Shown here in pieces: positions 1 to 4,627 of a stretch of DNA of 5,014 nt (within the stretch, counting starts at the first letter, position 1; each line of letters begins with the position of its first letter). This stretch comes from Fimbriimonadales bacterium. Its GTDB lineage: Bacteria; Armatimonadota; Fimbriimonadia; Fimbriimonadales; GBS-DC. Both the position numbers and the translations under genes were made by a program. Location of the stretch: the NCBI GenBank assembly GCA_026416065.1, contig JAOAFW010000432.1, positions 1 through 5,014 on the forward strand, written 5' to 3'. The notes beneath the pieces are model-generated. The model searched no databases and was not told the DNA's origin. It saw only the letters and a list, made by a program, of their open reading frames with translations.

Positions 1-290
1 CCCCAGGACAGTGCGCTTTGTACCTCCTCAGTCATCGTGTAGGCTGTGACCAAGATGACAGGTAGATGGGGAAACCTTTGTCGCGCTTGCTGGAGTACAT
101 TAACACCCGAACCCCTCTGCAATCGCAGATCCAGAATCATCAGAGCGTAGTTGCGCTGTTGCAGGCGTTGAAGCGCCTCCCCTTCGCAATGCGCTGTATC
201 ACACGAAAGCCCAAGGGTACGCAGCGCGTCCGTCACCACGCGGTCCAGCATCCTTTCATCTTCCACCAGCAAGACGCCAATTTCTGACAA
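1..290 (-). CDS. Response regulator, receiver domain (3' part outside window)
   Basis: The minus strand encodes 96 codons of a CheY-like receiver domain, running off the left edge. Visible landmarks are the acidic pocket LLVEDE (residues 7-12, D11 and E12), the phosphoacceptor D54 in MILDLRL, the following GSG turn (60-62) and the switch threonine T82 in ILVTAY. The conserved lysine would lie just beyond the edge. The start is TTG at 290-288. It is chosen because it sits 7 nt after a strong SD (AAGGAGG, 304-298) and because receiver domains begin only a few residues before the first beta strand. This frame was worked out by hand. The output domain is not visible. The LDLRL..GSG pattern and the sigma-54 promoter upstream suggest an NtrC-type regulator, but that is inference. 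The gene is divergent from the sigma operon. The receiver assignment is firm; the subfamily is open. Confidence 0.93.
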   Translation of the reverse strand, partial: MSEIGVLLVEDERMLDRVVTDALRTLGLSCDTAHCEGEALQRLQQRNYALMILDLRLQRGSGVNVLQQARQRFPHLPVILVTAYTMTEEVQSALSW

Positions 291-297
291 AATCTCT

Positions 298-304
298 CCT
301 CCTT
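298..304 (-). promoter_or_regulatory. Strong Shine-Dalgarno deciding a TTG start
   Basis: On the minus strand AAGGAGG lies 7 nt before the TTG at 290-288. It is a near-perfect anti-SD match and supports TTG as the start of the response regulator, where no ATG is available before the receiver core. Confidence 0.85.
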
Positions 305-345
305 GAACGCACAATACGCCACAACATACACCTGTCCAAAGTGAC

Positions 346-361
346 AGCAACTTTCGTGCCA
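346..361 (-). promoter_or_regulatory. Sigma-54 (RpoN) -24/-12 promoter of the response regulator
   Basis: The minus strand reads TGGCACG (361-355), then AAAG, then TTGCT (350-346). This matches the RpoN consensus TGGCACG-N4-TTGCW at every position, with GG and GC separated by exactly 10 nt. Transcription would start near 335, giving a leader of about 45 nt that contains the strong SD of the response regulator. Sigma-54 promoters need an activator ATPase bound upstream. The inverted repeats at 432-462 lie about 95-125 bp upstream of the expected start, a usual distance for such sites. The motif match is seen; function is inferred. Confidence 0.8.
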
Positions 362-371
362 AATAAGTAGA

Positions 372-402
372 TTGTGAGATTTTTCTAATAAGATGGTATA
401 GA
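372..402 (+). promoter_or_regulatory. Possible housekeeping promoter for the sigma operon
   Basis: There is an extended -10 (TGG then TATAGA, 394-402) with TTGTGA at 372-377 as a possible -35. The spacer is 19 bp, longer than ideal, so the extended TG would have to compensate. It would give a leader of about 70 nt before the ATG at 482. A second AT-rich block, TATAGT at 406-411, has no matching -35. Moderate to low confidence. Confidence 0.4.
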
Positions 403-431
403 TTTTATAGTCTCGACGGGAGCAGCGGTCA

Positions 432-462
432 GGAACCTGTTCACTGAACTTCCGCAGTTCGG
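432..462. repeat. Cluster of nested GAAC/GTTC inverted repeats
   Basis: Four half-sites alternate in about 30 bp: GAAC (433-436), GTTC (439-442), GAAC (446-449) and GTTC (457-460). They can pair as GAAC-N2-GTTC, GTTC-N3-GAAC or GAAC-N7-GTTC. The last pair extends to a 7-bp stem (CTGAACT, 444-450, with AGTTCGG, 456-462, one G-T wobble) with a 5-nt loop. This looks like an operator or activator array in the divergent spacer. It is not the GAAC-N4-GTTC LexA box of Gram-positive bacteria, because the spacing differs. Confidence 0.5.
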
Positions 463-472
463 GTGCGTCTAT
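446..472 (+). promoter_or_regulatory. ECF-type promoter candidate (autoregulation of the sigma operon)
   Basis: GAACTT (446-451) is followed after 16 nt by TCTAT (468-472), close to the GAACTT...TCTRA pattern of RpoE-like sigma factors. ECF sigma genes are often self-regulated, so the position fits. The predicted transcript start, about 478-480, leaves almost no leader before the ATG at 482. The message would then be leaderless, or translation would start downstream at TTG 524. The -35 also lies inside the GAAC/GTTC repeats, so chance similarity is possible. Confidence 0.4.
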
Positions 473-481
473 GCTTTTGAA

Positions 482-1120
482 ATGTGCAGCGATACGGTAT
501 CCTATACGGGGAGACGCATCGAGTTGGACGCCTTATCTGCTGAAGCACAGCTTGTGGAACGCGCTCAGGCGCAGGATGAAACGGCGTTCGAGCAGATTAT
601 GAACCTCTACGCCGACCGATTGTATAGCTACATCCTGCGCATGGTGGGCAATTCCTCAGACGCGGAAGACTTGCTTCAGGAGACGTTTCTACGCGCGTAT
701 CAGGGACTGCCCGGCTTCGATGGGCGTGCCAGTCTAAGCACGTGGCTCTATCGTATCGCGACGAACTTGTGTATTGACCATCAGCGTCGGCGAGCGCGAC
801 GTGTTCAGACAGTTTCTTACTTTGCGACGGAAGATGACGGGGGTGAAACCAGCGAATGGGAGTTTCCCGACTTGCAGACACCTGACCCGATGCAGAGTGT
901 GCTAAACCGCGAACTCCAGCAAGTGGTGGAACACGCAATAGACTTGCTGTCGCCGAAGCTGCGTACCGTCTTGCTTCTATACGATGTGGAGAACCTGTCT
1001 TATGAAGAAATTGCGTGTGTGCTGAACATTCCCATCGGCACGGTGAAATCGCGTCTGAACCATGCACGCGGACAGATTCAGAAACATGTGGAAGTGTACT
1101 TAAGAGGTGAATCGAAATGA
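482..1120 (+). CDS. RNA polymerase ECF sigma factor (RpoE/SigW-like)
   Basis: This 212-residue protein would direct RNA polymerase to stress promoters. Sigma region 2 spans about residues 24-105: LVERAQAQDETAF opens the domain, DAEDLLQETFLRAY (60-73) is the region 2.2 core-binding helix, and STWLYRIATNLCIDHQRRR (86-104) covers regions 2.3-2.4. After an acidic linker, sigma region 4 spans about 150-203, with LSYEEIACVLNIPIGTVKSRL (172-192) as the helix-turn-helix. Length and order are typical of the family. The ATG at 482 has no clear SD. An in-frame TTG at 524 has GGGGAG 10 nt upstream and would give a 198-residue protein whose N terminus is more typical, so the start is uncertain. The 3' end overlaps the anti-sigma gene by 4 nt (ATGA), implying translational coupling. 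The sigma subgroup and target promoters are not known. Confidence 0.95.
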   Translation: MCSDTVSYTGRRIELDALSAEAQLVERAQAQDETAFEQIMNLYADRLYSYILRMVGNSSDAEDLLQETFLRAYQGLPGFDGRASLSTWLYRIATNLCIDHQRRRARRVQTVSYFATEDDGGETSEWEFPDLQTPDPMQSVLNRELQQVVEHAIDLLSPKLRTVLLLYDVENLSYEEIACVLNIPIGTVKSRLNHARGQIQKHVEVYLRGESK

Positions 1121-1581
1121 AATGCACTCGTTATGAGCGCTGGCTGTGGGATGAGCTGGAAGGTCGGCTCAGTGCGGTGCAGACACAGGAACTGCGCTCG
1201 CACCTGCAGGCTTGTCCTCGCTGTCAGCGTCAGTGGGAAGTTGTTCAGGCAACGCATCAGGCGCTGCGTGGGTTGCCGCGTCGCCACGCGCCTGAGCGCA
1301 TAAGGCAGCAGGTACGCGCTCAGATTCAGCAAGCGCGTGCGCCCAAACCAGTGGTTGCTTGGTGGAAGCGTGTTGCACTTGCACCCGCGCTGGGATTAAT
1401 CGTCGCGGCAGCGTGGTGGGGCTGGCTCGCCTCGCAGTCCGATGCGCCCCTTCCACCAGAAGTTTCTACCACGCAACAGCACTCCGAAAACTGGGTTGAG
1501 ATTCACGAACAACTTGAAGTGGCGGATTGGTCGCCGACTCCAACGCCGAATTACTTCATCACAACAGGTTATACGCGATGA
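1117..1581 (+). CDS. Anti-sigma factor with zinc-finger (zf-HC2/ZAS) domain, single-pass membrane protein
   Basis: This 154-residue protein should bind and inactivate the sigma factor encoded just upstream. The N-terminal ZAS domain shows the zinc ligands C3, H29, C33 and C36 (HLQACPRC), with the usual spacing of about 25 residues between the first Cys and the His. A basic, helical stretch (about 51-85) leads to one transmembrane helix at about 86-105, rich in Ala, Leu and Trp. The remaining ~49 residues (107-154, Pro/Thr rich near the end) would lie outside the cytoplasm as the sensory part. The start is ATG 1117, preceded at 6 nt by AGAGGTGA (1103-1110). It overlaps the sigma stop, and its own stop overlaps the next gene in the same ATGA way. 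The outer segment has no recognisable sensor domain. Activation by regulated proteolysis, as with RseA or RsiW, is an inference. Confidence 0.9.
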   Translation: MKCTRYERWLWDELEGRLSAVQTQELRSHLQACPRCQRQWEVVQATHQALRGLPRRHAPERIRQQVRAQIQQARAPKPVVAWWKRVALAPALGLIVAAAWWGWLASQSDAPLPPEVSTTQQHSENWVEIHEQLEVADWSPTPTPNYFITTGYTR

Positions 1582-2579
1582 GAATCGTGCTGTTATGTTG
1601 GGTGTTTTTCTGGATGCTGGGTGGGGCACAAGAGCGTCCTGTCCAGTGGCTCCAACGCGCCCAGCAGGCAGAAAGCAGTTTGGTCATCGCCGGCGTGCGT
1701 ATCACGGAAATTCAGGCGGGACGCTCGGTGCGCCGCATCGAGGAGCGGTTTTGGCGTCAGGGCGCACGCAGCGAGCGCATCGAGATCCTTGCCCCGCCGG
1801 AACGAAGGGGCGAGATTCTGATTTTTCGCGAAGGACGCTGGCTGGTATACCGTCCCAGCGACAAGGAGGCGCTCGAACTGTCTCGGATGCCGCTGCCGGG
1901 CAATCTGCTATTGCAAACGGCAATTGAACTCATTCAGGCGGGCATAGTGCAGTCTGAACCGCCCGTCGAGACGACGCTTAACGGGCGTACCTGTGTGTTG
2001 TTGCGTTTGAGCCTTGCACGCCCCAAACCACCGCGTGGCGTATCGCCCGAACGACGCGAACCGTTCCCCGCATCGGTATCGCTCTGGATCGACAAAGAAA
2101 CCGGGGTGATTCTCAGGCGCGAGGTCACAATGCACCCGAACGCCCCTGCATTGCGCACGGAGATTACGCGACTGGAAATTAATCCTCGCATCACGCCCGA
2201 CATGTTCAACCTGCCACCGGGCGTGGTGGCGCGTCCCTTAGAGGGCACGTACAAAACTGTGGAAGAGGCGCAGCGTGTCGTGCCGTTCCCTATTCGCACG
2301 CCTGCCTACCTGCCCGAGAAAGCAACACTGGAACGGGTCCTGGTGCGCTGGCGTGGACCTGGCCGTGCCCCTGTGGTTATCTTACATTATCAAACCCCCA
2401 GCGCCCGTTTCAGCCTGTTTCAAGCGTACAAAACGCGCGACTCGGCGTTCCAACGCCCCAGCAAGCGACCGGAGCGCCTCAACGTGCGCTTCTGGCAAGA
2501 CGACGATTATGTGTTCGGGCTCGTGGGTGACTTGCCTCGTGCCGAGATTGAAAAAATAGCCAGGTCGCTGAGTCGGTGA
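1578..2579 (+). CDS. Exported RseB/MucB- or LolA-like sigma regulatory protein with C-terminal DUF4367-like domain
   Basis: This 333-residue protein is taken to start at ATG 1578, which overlaps the anti-sigma stop (ATGA). An upstream in-frame ATG at 1527 would bury the hydrophobic leader and overlap the previous gene by 55 nt, so it is rejected. Residues 1-17 form a signal peptide (VLLCWVFFWMLGGA), with likely cleavage near GGA-QE. C7 is not in a good lipobox. Residues about 25-225 resemble the LolA/RseB fold of repeated beta strands (RRIEERFWRQGARSERIEIL, then FREGRWLVYRPS, then SLWIDKETGVILRREV). Residues about 226-333 resemble DUF4367-type sensor tails: PFPIRTPAYLPE near the start and YVFGLVGDLPRAEIEKIARSL at the end. 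In known systems RseB shields the anti-sigma factor from proteolysis. Gene order sigma, anti-sigma, RseB-like supports that role here, but similarity is judged by eye. Confidence 0.78.
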   Translation: MRIVLLCWVFFWMLGGAQERPVQWLQRAQQAESSLVIAGVRITEIQAGRSVRRIEERFWRQGARSERIEILAPPERRGEILIFREGRWLVYRPSDKEALELSRMPLPGNLLLQTAIELIQAGIVQSEPPVETTLNGRTCVLLRLSLARPKPPRGVSPERREPFPASVSLWIDKETGVILRREVTMHPNAPALRTEITRLEINPRITPDMFNLPPGVVARPLEGTYKTVEEAQRVVPFPIRTPAYLPEKATLERVLVRWRGPGRAPVVILHYQTPSARFSLFQAYKTRDSAFQRPSKRPERLNVRFWQDDDYVFGLVGDLPRAEIEKIARSLSR

Positions 2580-2613
2580 ACATCCACGACGCGGCAGGAA
2601 ACACCTGTACCCC

Positions 2614-2666
2614 GCATTATCGCCTGTGAAGTTCTACCCGCTCGACTCCGATAATGCCCTCGAGGG
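2614..2666. repeat. 9-bp inverted repeat plus CCCTCGAGGG palindrome before the CAP gene
   Basis: GCATTATCG (2614-2622) and CGATAATGC (2649-2657) are perfect inverted copies separated by 26 nt. The right arm touches a 10-bp palindrome CCCTCGAGGG (2657-2666) that contains the likely SD (GAGGGG, 2662-2667) of the CAP gene. GATAAT (2650-2655) in the right arm could also serve as a -10 box, without a good -35. The 93-bp gap has no U-rich tract, so it is not a standard terminator. It may be an operator or a leader structure. Confidence 0.45.
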
Positions 2667-2672
2667 GCGCTT

Positions 2673-3680
2673 ATGGATCGAGCAATCGGGCGATGGTTAG
2701 GGATAACAACGTTGACGGGAGCTGCCGCCATAACAGCGACGGCACACTCGGAAATCGAGCTGCGCTGGAAACATTTCCATGATTACGCGGTCTCTGTGAA
2801 TGAAGTGCGTTTAGCGCAGGGGCTGCCGCCCCTGAAATTGAATGAACAGCTTTGTGAAGCGGCTCGAATCTACGCCGACGTGCTCCTGGAGATGGGACAA
2901 GTTCGTCACGCGGACGCGCAGGGACGACGAGCAGACTACCGAGCGACGACAGCAGGATACTTTTATCATCAACTGGGCGAAAACCTCGCAGCAGGTCAAT
3001 TGAGCTGGGAACGCGCCATGGAAATGTGGCTTCAGAGTCCCTCCCACCGCGCAAACCTGCTGGACGCTGACTATCGGGAACTGGGCGTGGGATTTTCTGC
3101 CGATGACACGACTCGGTATCGCACGGCGTGGACACAACTGCTGGGTACTCGACGCTCTGTGTATCCGGTCATTATTAACCTCGACGCTTTTTCCAGCAAT
3201 TCGCCGGAGATTGAAGTCTATGTGCACGGCGCGCGTGAGGCGCAAGCGATGCGTTATCGTGTAGGAGCGGGAGCGTGGAGCGAGTGGCGTGCTCCGTCGG
3301 AGTGGCTACACTGCCAACTGCCCAACTGGGAAGGATTTCATACGGTGACGGTACAACTGCGCATCGGCGAACGGATATACGAGTCGTCAGATGAGATCTA
3401 CTTACAGAGTCGGTTTGTCCTCACTCAGGTCGCGAGCGACCGCGAGGACCACCACACGCAACGCGCCTCCCTCCCTGAGCGCGTGAGCGCAGGCGTTGAG
3501 CGTGCTCCCCGTAGTGAACACGTCGTCCAGCAAGGCGAAAGTGCGTCCCTGCGTCAGATTGGGTCGAGCGACCTCGAACGCATCCTTCACGTTCTGCATG
3601 CGCTCGGCTTGGCGCAGCCCCACTTGCGGGCGTCGATAGAACCGGCGACGGAGTGCGCGCATCAACACGGGGACGCCTGA
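2673..3680 (+). CDS. Secreted CAP/SCP-PR1 domain protein with Ig-like tail; C terminus runs antisense into comF
   Basis: The reading frame has 335 codons. Residues 1-26 look like a signal peptide (WLGITTLTGAAAITATAHS). A CAP domain spans about 35-158: VNEVRLAQGLPPLKLNEQL, H79 in RHAD, GENLA (102-106) and the signature MWLQSPSHRANLL (118-130), followed by LGVGF. H79, E103 and H125 fit conserved CAP cavity residues. Residues about 180-245 (YRVGAGAWSEW ... TVTVQLRIGERIYESSDEIYLQ) resemble an Ig/FN3-type beta domain that normally ends at that last strand. From codon 244 (3402) onward the frame lies opposite comF, codon-aligned. It is rich in Arg, His, Gln and Ser, without recognisable domain features. 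Residues 244-335 are therefore probably an accidental extension after loss of a stop codon, or an artefact. The start is ATG 2673 with GAGGGG 5 nt upstream. Bacterial CAP proteins are extracellular with varied roles; none can be assigned here. Confidence 0.85.
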   Translation: MDRAIGRWLGITTLTGAAAITATAHSEIELRWKHFHDYAVSVNEVRLAQGLPPLKLNEQLCEAARIYADVLLEMGQVRHADAQGRRADYRATTAGYFYHQLGENLAAGQLSWERAMEMWLQSPSHRANLLDADYRELGVGFSADDTTRYRTAWTQLLGTRRSVYPVIINLDAFSSNSPEIEVYVHGAREAQAMRYRVGAGAWSEWRAPSEWLHCQLPNWEGFHTVTVQLRIGERIYESSDEIYLQSRFVLTQVASDREDHHTQRASLPERVSAGVERAPRSEHVVQQGESASLRQIGSSDLERILHVLHALGLAQPHLRASIEPATECAHQHGDA

Positions 3681-4118
3681 AAGCTGGCTGAGCGACTGCG
3701 CGATTAGCTCCGCCTGGTTAAAACCGCGCAGAGCGCGTCGCACAGGATGGATAGGCACAGGTACAAGCGCGTCAACCTGACGCCACGCAGTGTACTCAGG
3801 ACGACTCCACACCTGCCAAAGGAGTTGCGCCAGCGGTGCAGCAGCGCGCCGCCAGCGACGGAACTTCAGATTCAGAATCGCGCGACGCAGACTCCCCTGA
3901 TAGAAGCCCGCACAGACTATCGAGTCGAACGCAAAGGTGCGCCCTAAGCAGTGGAGACATTCACCCAAGTCGCGTCGGGGCATACCACAGCGTCCACATG
4001 CAGGCGGTTGGATGAGCGCAATCCCTTCCGCGCAGGATGGGCAGAGCGAATCTGCATGGAGGCGTCCACACGCCACACAACGCGGCGGATAGAGCGCGTC
4101 CCACAGCCGTCCCCACAT
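3402..4118 (-). CDS. comF: ComF family protein (zinc ribbon plus phosphoribosyltransferase domain)
   Basis: This 238-residue protein has the classic ComF layout. The N terminus carries four CxxC pairs (C14/C17, C26/C29, C41/C44, C54/C57), a double zinc-ribbon-like module. The middle has the family block RRALRGFNQAELIAQSL (127-143) and RRFYRRPQVGLRQAERMQNV (158-177). The C terminus has the PRPP-binding loop FALLDDVFTTGST (194-206) followed by the AHALREGGA helix. Length is normal for the family. In naturally competent bacteria ComF helps single-stranded DNA uptake; many organisms keep it without known competence, and no enzyme activity is proven for most members. The ATG at 4118 follows the BON gene stop by 3 bp with no strong SD, so it is probably translated by coupling. 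The stop, TAA at 3404-3402, lies inside the opposite-strand CAP frame, and there is no terminator between them. Confidence 0.94.
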   Translation of the reverse strand: MWGRLWDALYPPRCVACGRLHADSLCPSCAEGIALIQPPACGRCGMPRRDLGECLHCLGRTFAFDSIVCAGFYQGSLRRAILNLKFRRWRRAAAPLAQLLWQVWSRPEYTAWRQVDALVPVPIHPVRRALRGFNQAELIAQSLSQLSGVPVLMRALRRRFYRRPQVGLRQAERMQNVKDAFEVARPNLTQGRTFALLDDVFTTGSTLNACAHALREGGALRVVVLAVARDLSEDKPTL

Positions 4119-4121
4119 CGC

Positions 4122-4358
4122 TCAACGAAAAATCACGTCCACCACGACATCGCGAATGCCCGGGCGCTGACGCAGGATGCGACGGATAATCTCCATCTCC
4201 GCTTTCACATCGATATCGTGCCCGCGCATCCCACTAACCGTGCCCCGCAGGTACACTACGCCGTGAAATACCTGCACATCCAGCCGCGAGGTGTCTAAAT
4301 GACGCTTGTTAATCTCGCGCAGCACCATACGGCGAGTCTCCACATCGGCTAATGCCAT
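4122..4358 (-). CDS. Small BON-like domain protein
   Basis: This 78-residue protein is a single BON-like unit with predicted alpha-beta-beta-alpha-beta order. A helix (VETRRMVLREINKR, 6-19) is followed by strands DVQVFHGVVYLRGTV (27-41) with the characteristic G33 and G39. A second helix (VKAEMEIIRRILRQRPGI, 51-68) leads to the closing strand RDVVVDVIF (69-77). BON domains often bind membranes, lipids or ligands and usually occur in exported or multi-domain proteins. This one has no signal peptide or membrane helix, so it looks cytoplasmic. The start is ATG 4358 with AGGAGG 9 nt upstream (4373-4368). It is the first gene of a two-gene unit with comF, 3 bp apart. The fold call is fairly safe; the function is unknown, and the link to ComF is positional only. 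Confidence 0.8.
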   Translation of the reverse strand: MALADVETRRMVLREINKRHLDTSRLDVQVFHGVVYLRGTVSGMRGHDIDVKAEMEIIRRILRQRPGIRDVVVDVIFR

Positions 4359-4378
4359 CGCTCATTTCCTCCTGCCTA

Positions 4379-4384
4379 ATTATA
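4379..4384 (-). promoter_or_regulatory. -10 box (TATAAT) for the BON-comF unit
   Basis: The minus strand has a perfect TATAAT 20 nt before the BON start. Transcription would begin near 4371-4373, giving a very short leader that opens with the AGGAGG SD. The -35 region (about 4402-4407, CACGCT) is poor, so an activator or a non-standard -35 may be used. A GCCC/GGGC inverted repeat (4385-4388 and 4397-4400) fills the spacer. Confidence 0.5.
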
Positions 4385-4404
4385 GCCCAACAATCAGGGC
4401 GAGC

Positions 4405-4431
4405 GTGGTGCGATGGCAGGAATGCCACCAC
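4405..4431. repeat. Bulged hairpin with GGAA tetraloop in the divergent spacer
   Basis: TGGCA (4414-4418) and TGCCA (4423-4427) form a 5-bp stem closed by GGAA, a GNRA-type loop on the plus strand. GTGG (4405-4408) and CCAC (4428-4431) add 4 bp outside a 5-nt bulge. There is no U tract. It lies just upstream of the BON promoter, so it may be an operator rather than an RNA. A smaller CGATT/AATCG repeat follows at 4444-4457. Weak evidence of function. Confidence 0.3.
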
Positions 4432-4508
4432 ACCGAGTCGACGCGATTTCACAATCGAGGCACCTAATCCTCTGACAAGGGTTCATTTCTTTGCCTTAGC
4501 TCGCAGGT

Positions 4509-4586
4509 GGGGTACCCCATTCGCCTGACCCTTTCCGTGAGGTTCTCCCTACTTCTTAACCATCTCTTAACCCTAAACGGGGTACC
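4509..4586. repeat. GGGGTACC direct repeats (first copy a perfect palindrome)
   Basis: GGGGTACCCC at 4509-4518 is a 10-bp perfect palindrome. Its first 8 bases recur at 4579-4586, 70 bp downstream and just before the leader hairpin of the secreted gene. They could be paired regulator sites or chance; no protein family can be named from them. Confidence 0.35.
4556..4572 (+). promoter_or_regulatory. TTAACC-N5-TTAACC direct repeats, possible response-regulator site
   Basis: TTAACC at 4556-4561 and 4567-4572 have an 11-bp period, within a longer TCTTAACC match (4554-4561 and 4565-4572). Hexamer repeats with 11-bp spacing are typical of OmpR/PhoB-family sites such as the PhoP box TTAACA-N5-TTAACA. 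Their place about 55-70 bp before the start codon fits a promoter-proximal activator site. I see no convincing -10/-35 pair nearby. Confidence 0.4.
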
Positions 4587-4589
4587 TTG

Positions 4590-4618
4590 CTTTCGGTTCG
4601 CACCCCGCGAACCGAAAG
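4590..4618 (+). promoter_or_regulatory. Perfect 12-bp leader hairpin overlapping the SD of the secreted gene
   Basis: CTTTCGGTTCGC (4590-4601) and GCGAACCGAAAG (4607-4618) pair perfectly around the 5-nt loop ACCCC. The last bases of the 3' arm are the first bases of the SD AAGGAG (4616-4621), 6 nt before ATG 4628. There is no U tract and no upstream plus-strand gene to terminate, so the likely role is control of translation or mRNA stability in the 5' leader. The structure is directly visible; the role is inferred. Confidence 0.7.
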
Positions 4619-4627
4619 GAGACTAGT

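Noticed and set aside
66..287. Plus-strand open frame of 73 codons
   Set aside because: It lies antisense to the receiver-domain gene, which has clear motifs, an SD and a promoter; this frame has none.
433..460. LexA/SOS box
   Set aside because: GAAC/GTTC half-sites are present but none has the N4 spacing of the Gram-positive LexA site, and the neighbouring genes are not SOS genes.
597..1127. Minus-strand open frame of 176 codons opposite the sigma gene
   Set aside because: The sigma factor reading has unmistakable domain motifs. The opposite frame is low-complexity, Ser/Arg/His-rich shadow translation.
1527..1577. Upstream start for the RseB-like protein
   Set aside because: It would put 17 polar residues before the signal peptide and overlap the anti-sigma gene by 55 nt; ATG 1578 gives a normal signal peptide and an ATGA overlap.
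1442..1927. Plus-strand frame of 161 codons across the anti-sigma/RseB-like junction
   Set aside because: It overlaps two supported genes in another frame and has an Arg/Gly-rich composition typical of a shadow frame.
2671..3135. Minus-strand frame of 154 codons opposite the CAP gene
   Set aside because: The CAP domain on the plus strand is clear; the opposite frame shows no domain and no SD-supported start.
3951..4298. Plus-strand frame of 115 codons opposite comF and the BON gene
   Set aside because: It spans two well-supported minus-strand genes and is rich in His, Thr and Arg as expected for antisense translation.
4465..4500. Sigma-54-like GGCACC element on the plus strand before the secreted gene
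   Set aside because: A GGCAC stretch occurs at 4459-4463, but there is no GC at the required 10-nt distance, so the -12 element is missing.
4590..4618. Intrinsic terminator
   Set aside because: The stem is perfect, but neither strand has a following U tract and no gene transcribes into it; it directly precedes an SD and start codon.
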